This document shows positions 1 to 11,134 of a stretch of DNA of 64,000 nt, piece after piece (the stretch's first letter is position 1; each line of letters opens with the position of its first letter). Position numbers and translations under genes: made by a program. The notes beneath the pieces were generated by a model. That model had not been told where the DNA came from. It worked only from the letters and a program-made list of their open reading frames with translations, and made no database searches. The DNA is taken from positions 17,145,191 to 17,209,190 of the forward strand of contig NC_088300.1 of the NCBI RefSeq assembly GCF_032854445.1. The letters are read 5' to 3'. Origin of the DNA: Liolophura sinensis. Lineage: Eukaryota > Mollusca > Polyplacophora > Chitonida > Chitonidae.

Positions 1-1942
1 TGATTTTTCTTGAGGATCAGTGAGGTATCAGACAAAATCTTCTATGAAAATTTTATATTTATGCTTAATATTTATGAATAGCAATGCATGTAGTTTACGG
101 AGGCGGCGAAGGTAAGATGGCTTTAATGTTTATTAAATATATCTCGACCACTTTTCAATATTTATGGTGATCTCCAAAATTGTAGTCATAAAGATCTGGC
201 ATGTAATCACTCAACTTTAATTTAAAAAATCAAATATGATTTTTCCCTGTAGCATAGCATATTTCTCATGCACACTTATTAAAACAGGAGTTTCAATACA
301 TCATGCAAGTAATTACAACCTCTAATATTGTTTAATATTTTAAACTGATGAACACACTGTATCTTATTCCTAAACAAAGTCGAATTAAATCACATAAGTA
401 CTTACCGATAGCCGTGCGAAATAACAAACCACCCTTAACGGGACGAAAGCCCGTTGTCAGTGCCGCGAGCAAAGTAGTCCTTCACTGCCACTTAACATCA
501 GACCTTTTTACGTCAATTCCCTTTCACGTTTAAACGAAGACATATTCTTGTGCGCTGTGTGTTTGGCTGCTGTTCATGTTAAATATAGCCGGCTCGTGAT
601 GCACGGCGTACATCGTGGCGTATAATTAACAATCAGGTTAGTGGCTGACTAAGGACCCTCTTTCACACCAGTGCCAGGCTGTAATCATTGATGGACCTTT
701 ATCTGAGTGTATTTTTGGTATACGTTACCGATTTGTGTTAATAATAACAATTTTGGTCACTATAAAAACGCACCCGTTTGTCTGGTATTTAAGAGCTTTC
801 GAATTCGCTGTAAAATTGGTCTAATATAAACCCATCTGGCAACATGCTTGTGTCATTTTTTGTTCAGTTCAAATAAATCGTTAAGCGATGTGAGAAAAAG
901 ACAGAAATACTCTCCTCTTAAAAATGTCCCTAAAGTGACGTATATACACATGAGGACAATTACATTCCACATAAAAGTTGAATATTAAAAATTGTGAGGA
1001 GTGGAGTGTTTGTAATGAGTAATGACATTATATCATCTGATCAGACGTGAGAGCCTTTCAGGATAGAATCCTGTCCAAAATGATGTATAGTTGCCTATGC
1101 ATAGCAACATATTTATATACTATATACGGTATATACTATACCGCCATAATATGGCACTGTCCAAACTTGCTTGAGCTGTCAAAATGGAAAACAAAAATAT
1201 TGAACACAATGTTAAATTTCGAACATGTGGGATTTTCATTAGTTTAGCCTTTTATTTGCCTCGGAAAGTGGAACTATGTTTAGTGTCTTCCACAATCGTG
1301 AGGTTTAGGAGTGGAAGTGAAAAGTGAAAATCCGGTCGCTTTTAATATGATATACTTCAAGGCATCAGCAGAACGGTTACATGTTCATACCATTATGCAA
1401 GCAATTGTTGGTTTGAAAAGCCACTTATTCAACCATCAGTCACATGATAACCCTAGACAAGTCAACAGGGATTCCCAATTTGTGTATTTCAGGAATTTGT
1501 CTCCGAGTCGTGACAACTTGGGACCTGTTGGCCTGGAGCTGCCACCATGGTGATGTATCTGTGGACGACATGATCACCTTTAGAAGAAAGGCTGGTGTAA
1601 ATCCCACCGCCTTTACACCTCAGTCATGGAACGCCATGATCCAGATACCGAGATTAATACCTATCGGCTCACGTGACACATTTCCACTGCTAGATCTATA
1701 GTAGCTCGGTCATCAGTATTTCATCAGTCGCTACCAGGAGGAAAAACTTGTATATGCATGTGAGTTTTAAAAATAGTTGCATTGCCTATGCTAAGACATG
1801 TTTAACATTAAAATTAGAGACAATGAACAAGAAGCTTCCTTCAACTATGCAAACAATACCTATAGGTCCTGACGATAGTGCCTGACGAAAAATCCGGAGC
1901 AGTCAGCCGTTCCGGTTGTTCTGTGAGCCACGCAGCGGGAAT
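1..1942. other. Gene-poor AT-rich stretch
   Basis: No gene is recognised. Open frames are short (under 90 codons) and lack family motifs, signal peptides or plausible splice structure. The longest, near 1311-1701 on the plus strand, are two overlapping frames with no recognisable domain. Confidence 0.5.
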
Positions 1943-2124
1943 ATACTCTCTATAACAGTGTTTTGACAAAAATGCACATCCACATAATTTTGTGGACTAG
2001 CAGTACACAAAATTGTGTAATTCATGTAACACATCCACAGGGTCTTCTATATACATGTGTGTACCACTGATACACATAACATTGTGGATGTGCAGATTTG
2101 TACACAACAGTTTTAAGAGAGTAT
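1943..2124 (+). repeat. Palindromic MITE-like element, copy 1
   Basis: This ~180-bp element starts with atactctct and ends with agagagtat. Imperfect terminal inverted repeats continue inward: 'aaaatgcacatccacat' on the left mirrors 'tgtggatgtgcagattt' on the right. It is rich in short self-complementary words such as acacaaaattgtgt and tacatgtgtgta. A second copy in the opposite orientation lies at 18180-18361. Size, inverted ends and lack of coding capacity fit a non-autonomous DNA transposon (MITE). No target-site duplication could be fixed by eye. Confidence 0.65.
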
Positions 2125-5100
2125 GACAGGTTTAAGCAATTTCACGTGGAATCACATACTCTCATGTTCAATTAAACGATTTTTTCCATCATATTTAAAT
2201 ACATATTTTGCACACGGGTGATATCATTAAAACATCGCTGCTTCGTTTTTATGTGGATTGACTTTGACATTGTTTGTACAAGAAGAACGATGAAAAGGCA
2301 AATAAAGAATAACTCTGACAAGAACACATAAACGACAGTAATGAACATTAGCACGGAGACATACATTCATGATGTGTTTAACTACACCGACGAAAAACTT
2401 ATGCACACTCTGCAGCAGGAAAAACAATGGGTGACAGCGTTGAAATACTGTGTGGTGTTATGTGATTGACACATTTTGTGAAGCACACGTCTGGTGGCTT
2501 GTCTGGAACAGTAAGTGATAATGTAAAACATCTCATGTAAGGAATGCATTCATCAGCCATATCTTTAGTCGCTAGTCTGTAAAATGTAGATCTTCAAAGC
2601 CTCCAATTATTACTGTTATTTTTATTTTGTCTTCTTTTAACCCAAGAATAATGTTCTTTTGTTTTCTGACAATGAAATATGACTGAACGTAAAATGCCAT
2701 TTATATCCTAACTAATTTTGTTATGATGTTACTTGCGGGAATTCTTACGAAAATTGTATTTAAAGATGTTCTGTAAAACGTATAGGCTCTGGTTAATAGA
2801 TTTGACCAAAACCAGGTGAAACCTGATAAAAACGTACGTGAGTCAGACAAATAAATGTCTTAGTCGGATTTCTATACTCGAAATGTTTATGGGTTCGTTT
2901 ACAGTGTCACCGATGATAAATAAAAAGTCTTGGCGTTCATTGTACATTTTTTGTTTATTGAATTCTCTACCTTGATGAGTTGAAATCTTCTACGGCTTTT
3001 TACTTTGCTGAGCAAGTTGTTAAGTTGGTGAGGGTTTTCCATTTGTTAATTTTTGGGTAAGCTTTTAATTGGAGCCTACTGGAGTATTATGCAGCCTGCC
3101 GTTTGTTGTAGAGATGTGAGGGGCATATGATGTGCATCTGACCGATATACAGAGATTATCCCGACCGTGCGTGATTCGGGATGATGTATCAACATCGAGT
3201 TGCCTGAGGTTGGGTTGTCCTATCAACCGAGCCTCAGACAACAACATGTTGATACAGCTTTACAGAACACGCAACGTCTTGATGACGTATTTATCATATA
3301 CCTCTTTATTCAACGAAATCAACAAGAATGAAATGACAAACTGAATGAAAATGAAATGAAAGTTCAACAATGGCGCCGAAGTGCCTGATGACGTCATTCG
3401 TAAACCCACAAACAAACATAGTTCGTAATAAATATTAAACTACTTAACGGAAAGTGAATGCAGATATTAAAATTGATTGAAACTAATTCGAAAATATTCC
3501 TAAATTTTTGTACTCGATGATGCCTGAAGAATAACTATAGTCTTAAGCAATATTTCTAAAAACTTAAAACATTGTTCCATTCTTAAACCCCATACACCAA
3601 ACTCGTTTGATACATACATGAACGGGAATGCCAGACGCCTGACGGCCTTTAAACTATCATTACAGTTAACAGCAGTAATGACCAGAACCAGTGTTCAGGA
3701 AACAATCCCCCCGTACTCTGTATGCTTGTCTCTATGTTGTACAGTATTTTTAGATCGTTCGCCTCAAAAAACCGGGTGTCTAATTAATTTTCTGCCAAAT
3801 AAGCATTTACTGGGCCATCAACATCTAACTGACATATAAACTGACAAGAGGCATGGTTTAACGGGTCACATGTGGCAAATGACCGTAGACCCTCCCGTAG
3901 TTTTACCTTCCATGTCTTTTGTATGTTTGTATACAGTATGATAAAACTAACCCAAAAAGTTTAAAGGTAAGACGGGCCAAATTAGGGCACACGCATAATG
4001 ATCTTCATGTTTGTGTGACAACTCTAATTAAACCAGACACGTAGTGATACTAAATATACGACAGGCATTTTACGATTTAATTGCTGTAAAGCGTGCCTTG
4101 AAATCAATTAAGGAATTGCTTTTTGTGGTATGATGACGATGTTCGTTGCTATATAAGGGTCAGCCATTACCATTCCTGTGCTTCAAAGCAAAAAAAAACC
4201 TATCACTCTGATGTACTCATTGTGCTCTGAGGTATGTAAATGCAATGTCCAAACTATGTAAATTAAAGATCAGCAAATACATTACGAATGTACCAAACTG
4301 CCATAAGCTGGGGTAAAAGACTGGAGAACATGAAGGTGAGATTCGATAATTTTGCAACTTTTGCAATTTTGCAATTCTTTTGAATTCACTGACACCCAAT
4401 GAGTTATGACAGGCTTCTGTTTACCGGTGCAACTGCACTGACATGAAAGTGAAGGGTAGTTAGGCTGCTGATCGTTTATCTCCGCCATTATGGTCCCGGT
4501 TCTGCAGTTTTAGCCATGGCACAGAGGTAGAGTGTATCGCAATGTTTCAATAAGTGTGGGTATCACCCCAACGTTAGACTGATCGTTTGAAGCGTGAATC
4601 ACTATCAGAGAACACCAAAATGGCTTACAACACAGCTCTATTTTCGTTTAATTTCGGAGGACCTGTAGCCAGTTAAGCAACATTTCATGTACAGATTGGA
4701 TGCTTCCTCAGACTGAATGCACAGACTGGATACTGTTGTTTTTCAGAATCCCTCTCTCAATTACCGTTTAAGTCTGTTTCCACCCCTCTTGCGAAATAAC
4801 TAAGGTTGTATTTGTTGTCTTTTCTTTTACCCATTATAAAAGGACAAGGCGACACTGTATAGACGACAGTTACACACTGTTATGCGTTTAAGTGGCCTCG
4901 TTAATGATCAGTTACAGTCAGGTGAGACTAGGAAGTCAAAGAATGGAACAAAACAGGCAAACAGCACATTGGCTGGCCCGTTCAACAACATTTTGTTGAA
5001 CAGCAAAATCGCTAGTTTTACAACTATTTAAACTAGTTGTAAGCCTATTGTCGGTTTTGAATTATTAAGATGGAAAATACTGAGTCACAAAAGAATTACC

Positions 5101-5168
5101 TAACTCTAGATTTTTCTGTTAACTTATTTTGGGGTTAACGACGCCTTGAAGAGCATTTCATTAATATA
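2125..5168. other. Gene-poor stretch
   Basis: No supported gene. Only short open frames without recognisable motifs are present, on both strands. Confidence 0.45.
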
Positions 5169-5210
5169 ATTTGCAGCTTTCTCCTTTTCCAGGAGAAGGA
5201 AACTGCAAAT
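5169..5210. repeat. Short near-perfect inverted repeat (hairpin)
   Basis: Arms at 5169-5185 and 5191-5210 (atttgcag...ctcct against aggag...ctgcaaat) pair over about 17 positions around a very short loop. It could fold as a small hairpin or be a MITE remnant. Nothing shows that it is transcribed. Confidence 0.5.
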
Positions 5211-5626
5211 TTAAATATAGATTACTGAGGAAATCTGCAGCCGATCCGCAACCCACACTTAATAATAGGCCTATATACCGAATGTGATAGGCCCATTGAA
5301 GGGTACTATCAAATGTATTGAAAAACAAACGAAGCACACTTGGATAAAGAAAATATATCCTGAATATAAAGAATAGTTTGTTTTATGTATCACCATTCTT
5401 CAGTGAACTGTCTTATAATTTGGAGTTGCCTTCTCGTAAATAAATGTTAATCATGAGCTTTTAATGCTGCCCGGTCTCTCCTGAGAACGACAAGTTATCC
5501 GTAACTTCATCCAAATTGTTTGCATTTGCCGTTGTATATTGGGCCATGCGCTCTGTAATGGCCTCGTTATGGATGTCTGTTCTGCTGGTACTGGAAGGTA
5601 AGCCAAACCTACTTCACGCATAGATA

Positions 5627-7171
5627 ATGATATGGTACGACGTGTTGTTCACGAACGTGGCGGCGGTGAACGTCTTCGTGCTGGACATACTGCTCTTCCT
5701 CCTCCGATCCACTTCCCGTCCTGCCCACCTAAAACCTGTTCAATGCCTTACAGAAGCTTCGATCTTTGTACAGGGATGTCTACCTCCTGTACACGGGCAG
5801 TATCACGGCCGCGAAAACCTGAGAGGGTTGTTTTGACCAGAAGGGATCAGTTTGCCGACGGACCCAAAATAATGATCATTGAGATGCTGTCCAAAGGAAA
5901 GGGTAAGTGGGAAGAGAGAAACAATATGCTTATGTTACTGTAGATCAATCAAAAGCAGTGTCTGATTCTCGAGCAGCACATACCAGACATGTATTTTGAG
6001 GCATTAGTGACCAGTATGCTATCCGTTAGTCGTTCTCTTGATAAGTGAATGAGCCCCACCAAGCTCAGTCAATCAGAGTGCATCCTGGGAATGGCGCGCA
6101 TGAACAGAAATGGCTTACTACAGCAGCATGGCTGAAGAGAGACAACGTTGACGAGCACGCCCACTGGTTAACATTTGTCTGTCCAGGAATATGTCTGCTG
6201 CGATTTACTATCCAATAAAAGAAGAGTGAATTTATGTCGACAGAGGGTTTGGTCAGTATTAACAGGTGGTCACCAATCAGACTGATTCTAACAGTCTGTT
6301 TCACATTACACACGTAATTAAGGTTTGATATTTGCACTCTTTCAACACTGTTTGATATTAACATTCGTTTTGTCTATATGGAGATTGACAGAATAACGTC
6401 AAATAAAACCTTACACTGTCACGAAACCTTGTGCCGTTATACAGATATTGGATATTCATCATAGGCCAGTGGTACAGAATTACTTCAAACGCTATATTTT
6501 CATTACATTTCACATTCAATATCATTAAATCAACACAGGCTTTAGGGATGTTTAGTCCTCCAGCAGGGACAAGACTTTGGGGATGCTTACTCCGCCAGCA
6601 GAACAGCAGAACACTGGTTTTTACAGGCATGCACTATAGAAGACCCTCTCTTGCCACAGGTGTAGCAAGTGTGTCAGGTCAAGCATGGAAAAAAGCAAAG
6701 ACATTTCACACTCCACACTTGAAGTATTTTGAGTTCCGCAAAGTAAGTTTGGAGGACTGAGTCATCGAGGAAAGTCGTTATGTAGTGTTTGACAGGCACG
6801 AAGGAATCTACATTTCCCATCGGTAAACTGATCCACATATCCGTATGGAATGTAACCTGCTCACTGTGGTTCGGAGAACGCTTCGAGCATAATGACCCTC
6901 AGTTTGTGACTTGCATTCATGCAATTAATTAAAGAAAACACCAAAGACACTGGATGTGATGGCCCGATAAGCTTTATTCCATGGCTTCAGTATTGCCCAG
7001 AGTTTTCTTCAAGGTCCAAACACATTGTGAAAAGTTCGATATTATTCATGAGGTTTATAAAGGATCAAATACAGTACTACAAGGACACGTTTAATCCAGA
7101 TGATCTTCGGGATTTCACCGACGCCTACTTGTGTAATTCTCAAGCGACAACCCACAGACGATGTTTGAAGG
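5627..7171 (+). pseudogene. CYP2-type cytochrome P450 pseudogene, 5' half only
   Basis: Three exon-like blocks lie in collinear order. Block 1 (5627-5901) encodes an N-terminal hydrophobic anchor (start at 5627), then in shifted frames an YRDVYLLYTGS-like segment and a RRDQFADGPKI segment typical of the CYP2 clan. It ends at a strong donor (GTAAGT) after a G-K-G sequence, a usual CYP2 exon border. Block 2 (about 6650-6795) encodes SGQAWKK...LKYFEFRKVSLED, matching the helix C region, with one frameshift and an in-frame stop. Block 3 (about 6950-7171) encodes FIPWLQY...DLRDFTDAYL, the helix F-G region, and ends at a GTTAGT donor. Helix I, ExxR and the haem-cysteine loop were not found downstream, where a (TA)n tract begins. 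Family knowledge: microsomal monooxygenase. Frame breaks and the missing 3' half argue for a relic. Confidence 0.75.
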
Positions 7172-7303
7172 TTAGTCAAAAATTCGTTTCTAGTCTCTCA
7201 AACCGACGGGGACTAGAAACCACACGGGATTTGTTACCTACTTGTAAAATACCTACCATGCTTTGGCCTACCCACTTGATATACATGTCGGCATATAACG
7301 ACA

Positions 7304-7305
<2 letters not shown>

Positions 7306-7391
<86 letters not shown>
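7306..7391. repeat. (TA)n microsatellite
   Basis: About 43 uninterrupted TA dinucleotides. It lies just after the last recognisable P450 pseudogene block. Confidence 0.97.
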
Positions 7392-7394
<3 letters not shown>

Positions 7395-8239
7395 TTCGAT
7401 TCAAAACCTATTCCAGTGTACATCCTGTCAATGATTCCAAATCTGCCTTTGTTCATGTTTATATATTATGTAAAAATAGTCAAAAAACTGACTTCAACTA
7501 TTTGTCTTAAAACCAAGCCCTAATATATGCCTTGTCAAACGGTTGCCACTATTTATTTTATTTCTATGATGTTGGTAAATGGGTTGTACGGAATCGGGGG
7601 ATGGTAAAGGCGGGTGATGGAATATGGTTTATTACACTTGTAAGTGACAACAGGAAGTAACAAATAACGCGGGGAACAACAAACCGCCAAAAAGGATTGA
7701 AAAACATAGAATTTCTCATGCCTTTCGTCAGAAATTCCTAAACTTCTTGTTCGCCTATTATATAAGGAAGTCCAGTACGGGGTGTTTTTTTATGTTATTG
7801 TTAGTATTTCGATATTATGTTAACAGATAAGCGGGTGTGCCTTGGGAGAATATGGCTAGGGTGGAGTTGTTTTCTTCTTGACGTCCATGATGCGTAGGCT
7901 TGTATTCAAACACCCGGATGGTGTGACGTCATTGTCTGAAAAGGGTATTATTGGCCCTTGCCGGAAACCCGCATCCCTTAATGTTAAGGCTGTCATGGTC
8001 GCCTGAAAGTGACGTAATCGAGCAGTTTTGTGTATACAAGCCTGTCAGCTATTTACTCTTGTACTCATTACATCTAGACTATATAATCGTTCTAAAAGTG
8101 AAAATCTACTGTCCGAATTTCCGAATGACCTTAAGACAAGGTATTCTCTATTGGCAATGTATTTACCTCCCATGTACTTAAATATTTGTCAAAAAATTAT
8201 CGCTATACGCTGCCCTTACTGGGCTTCTAATTTAATTCT
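7392..8239. other. Intergenic, no gene seen
   Basis: Short open frames only. No motif was recognised. Confidence 0.4.
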
Positions 8240-8550
8240 TTATTTATTTATTTGATTGGTGTTTTACGCGGTACTCAAGAATATTTCACTTATACGACGG
8301 CCACTAACATCACAGTGATCATTTATCTGATTTATGTGTTACGCTGTTCAAGATTTTTTCACTTATGCGACGCAGCCAGCATTATGATGGGACCCCAGAG
8401 GGAACCCACCCAATTTCTGCAAACCTTCTCTCAGGCGAACGTAGGGAAAACCAGCATGAGCAGGACTTGAACTTAAAGCGGTCGCATTAGTGAGAGGCTC
8501 TCTGGGTCATTGTGCTGAACTGGTACGCTAGTTACTAGGCCACGGAGCCC
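8240..8550 (-). repeat. tRNA-derived SINE, near full length, with duplicated 3' tail
   Basis: Read on the minus strand, it has a tRNA-like head (tggcctagtaactagcgtac, then a degenerate B box gttcaagtcc-type at about 8465), a central domain, and the 3' end 'aagtgaaatattcttgagtac...taaaacaccaatcaaataaat'. The tail signature occurs twice (about 8245-8300 and 8330-8375). This points to insertion of one SINE end into another or an internal duplication. A poly-C run (about 8549-8562) flanks the head. Confidence 0.8.
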
Positions 8551-8562
8551 CCCCCCCCCCCC

Positions 8563-10009
8563 ACAATACATCACACATTGAAGGCTTGTCAGATTGTACA
8601 TTTTTGCCTACCTATATATTATAAAAAAGGCATCATGTGTTTTCAAAGTAAAGGATATTCCAGTTTGTATATAGATAGTTTAATGTTAACACACTCATAT
8701 ATAAATTATAACCTCTGTGTGTTGTCAGAAGTAAATAAAAAATGAACTTGCTGTGGTGGCTTCATAAGCTTCTTAGGCTCGCCAACAGACCTGGCTGTTC
8801 GTGTAAATCACTCCATTTAAACACTGAAATAATTAGTGCTAAACATTTTAGGCATTCTTGACGAGCCTTTGACGAAAACATAAAGCTATGGTATGCTGTG
8901 AGGCGCCACTGTTTTTTTTTTTTTTTGCACAAACGCATTGTCATATCTGCTGATGATATTCCAAGTATTTACCCAGCTGCTGTTCTTGTAGCATTTATTC
9001 TAGATCTTATACTCCAAAATATCTAATTATACTAGACAACTAATGGATCTAGATACGTGAGTATCTGTTGAATCTGAAGATCTTTTGTTTTCAATTCAAC
9101 TATCTTCACCTGGTTTGACAAATGATTGTGTGGCCTTGACAAATACTCATATAAACTGCTTTGTTTCAAAGCGTTGTTGTTAAGATAAAGACTTTTATGG
9201 TTAACGATGTTCCCTCAAGCAGTGACCAGGACAATCAAACCATGGCCCTTGGTACATTTTAGTGAACTGAGCCGGGCACAAGCTATCGTCTACCTGTATG
9301 GCCTATTTCCTCGTCGTGAAGAGTGCATTTATGTTTTACTCATTGCTTCATTTTAAGGGGGTTATCCACAAAAATTAGTGTTACATTTGTCAGTGTTGTT
9401 TGTTTTACTTATTAGTTCATGACCCCCGAAGTTCGATCGGGTGAGTACTTGTAACGTTTGATAATCTGTACCTTTATTCATTGTGAACAGATACATATTG
9501 CGACGTTTGGTTACGAAATATAAAGTAGAATCTAGATCCTGAAAACTTTATGTCACGTGTTGCTCGGTTGCTCGGTGTGTGTTTTTGAACGGCGTGTTCG
9601 CTACGGGTTTTCTTGAAGTATTTGATTTAGAAGACTTCATTGTGTAAGTTATTTTGTAATTATCTAGCAAAAGTTAACTAACAAGCGGCGTCAAAGTTAA
9701 GCAATGTTGCACTTCTATTTTTTGTAATCTACGCCTCTGTAGGCCTATGCATGTATTGTGATCATTATGTTGAATTAATATAGATAGTGCTGCGCTGTGC
9801 TACCTAAATATAATAGTCTTTAATACTGCGTGTGTTTTCTAGTCAAATTCCTGCTCGTTACAGTTGCGCATGATATTTGTCCATCTGCACTTTTAAAAAT
9901 TATTTTTTGTATGTTAGTTAAATGCTCCTGGTTCCATGATTAATTAGTTAGTGCCATGAAGGTCTACTTTACTTTCTACATTTTTTTGTTCGATACATTT
10001 TCATGTTTA
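8563..10009. other. Intergenic, no gene seen
   Basis: AT-rich sequence with no open frame over about 60 codons that shows a motif. It includes a poly-T run near 8910-8926. Confidence 0.4.
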
Positions 10010-10140
10010 TAAACCTGCCGATGGTCGTGGGTTTCCAATTGGCTCTGCCCAGTTTCCTCTCACCATAATGCTGGCCGCTGTCGTATAAGTGAAATATTCT
10101 TGATTGCGGCGTAAAACACAAGTTAAATGAATAAATCAAA
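10010..10140 (+). repeat. SINE, 5'-truncated copy
   Basis: It starts in the central domain (cctgccgatggtcgtggg...) and runs through 'cataatgctggccgctgtcg' to the 3' tail 'gcggcgtaaaacacaagttaaatgaataaat'. The tRNA-like head is absent. Confidence 0.8.
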
Positions 10141-10832
10141 TTACATGTTTAGATGTTTAAGCATTTAGTGTGATTTTGATAATGCTATGGGTGTAACGCA
10201 AAGTTATTATAGTCTCATGTACTCCGTAACAGCTCACTTCATCATCCAGTTAATCAATGAAGATGATGACACCTGATGACTTTGTCAACTACAATCTTAC
10301 ACCCATTTAATTAATGAGTAAATCGATCGGTCAGTTATCGATGAGTCTTTTACCCGAAATCTCTGTCCGTAGGCCATCTGGTCGTCACATGTCAGTTACT
10401 TGCCAAAGGGGTGTTGTTTTAGTGCGGGGATTCAAGTTTCCTAAACTCATGAGACTCACAGTCGACGTGTGGGTTCGATATTATTGAACACGGCATTAAA
10501 CCAATGAAATAAATAAATGACATCAAATGAATATAAATGCGGAGTCCTTAGACCATCAGTTTACAAATAACCATATGCTTAACAAACAATAATATCGAGA
10601 AAGTGTTTAGCAACTAACAGACAGGTGGATCCGTAGCCAGTTCCAGTCGTGTTTTGTGTAAAAATGTTTGATTTGAAATATTTATCTGAGCATCATCGTC
10701 TGTTTTCCAGACCATAAATGAACGATGAAATGACAGTGTCAAAAGTAGACTTATGTTCAATAAGCAGTGTAATCCATGCTAATAACAGAGCATGTAAAAC
10801 ACAAGACGAATATACTTTATCACTTGCGCAAG

Positions 10833-10838
10833 TTTATT
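10833..10838 (-). terminator. Candidate polyadenylation signal of gene A
   Basis: AATAAA on the minus strand, about 300 bases beyond the gene A stop codon. It is the first canonical hexamer noticed downstream. No transcript evidence is available. Confidence 0.3.
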
Positions 10839-11134
10839 GGAATTTATGCTTTCCGATGAATAAAAAGACTAGTTAGTTAAACCTAAATGGTGTTTAAACG
10901 ATACATCTTATAAATACATCTGGGAACGCGCGCTATATATACACAAACTCTTGAGGCCTTTGTCACCTGAAATGCATTTCTCTTTGAGTTATGTTACGAT
11001 TTAGCAAAAAATAAGCATTGATGTACTCTATACGACTTACGATAGTCACCATTCTGGCCCATCTATCACAACTTGTTATGGAATCTATGGAATTACTGTT
11101 GACCTTGCTCTTAAACTGTGGGTTTTGAGCTGAG

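Noticed and set aside
5547-5598. Possible signal-peptide exon with donor GTAAGC just upstream of the P450 relic
   Set aside because: The following acceptor would leave a 26-base intron, too short. The hydrophobic P450 anchor begins after it and does not need it.
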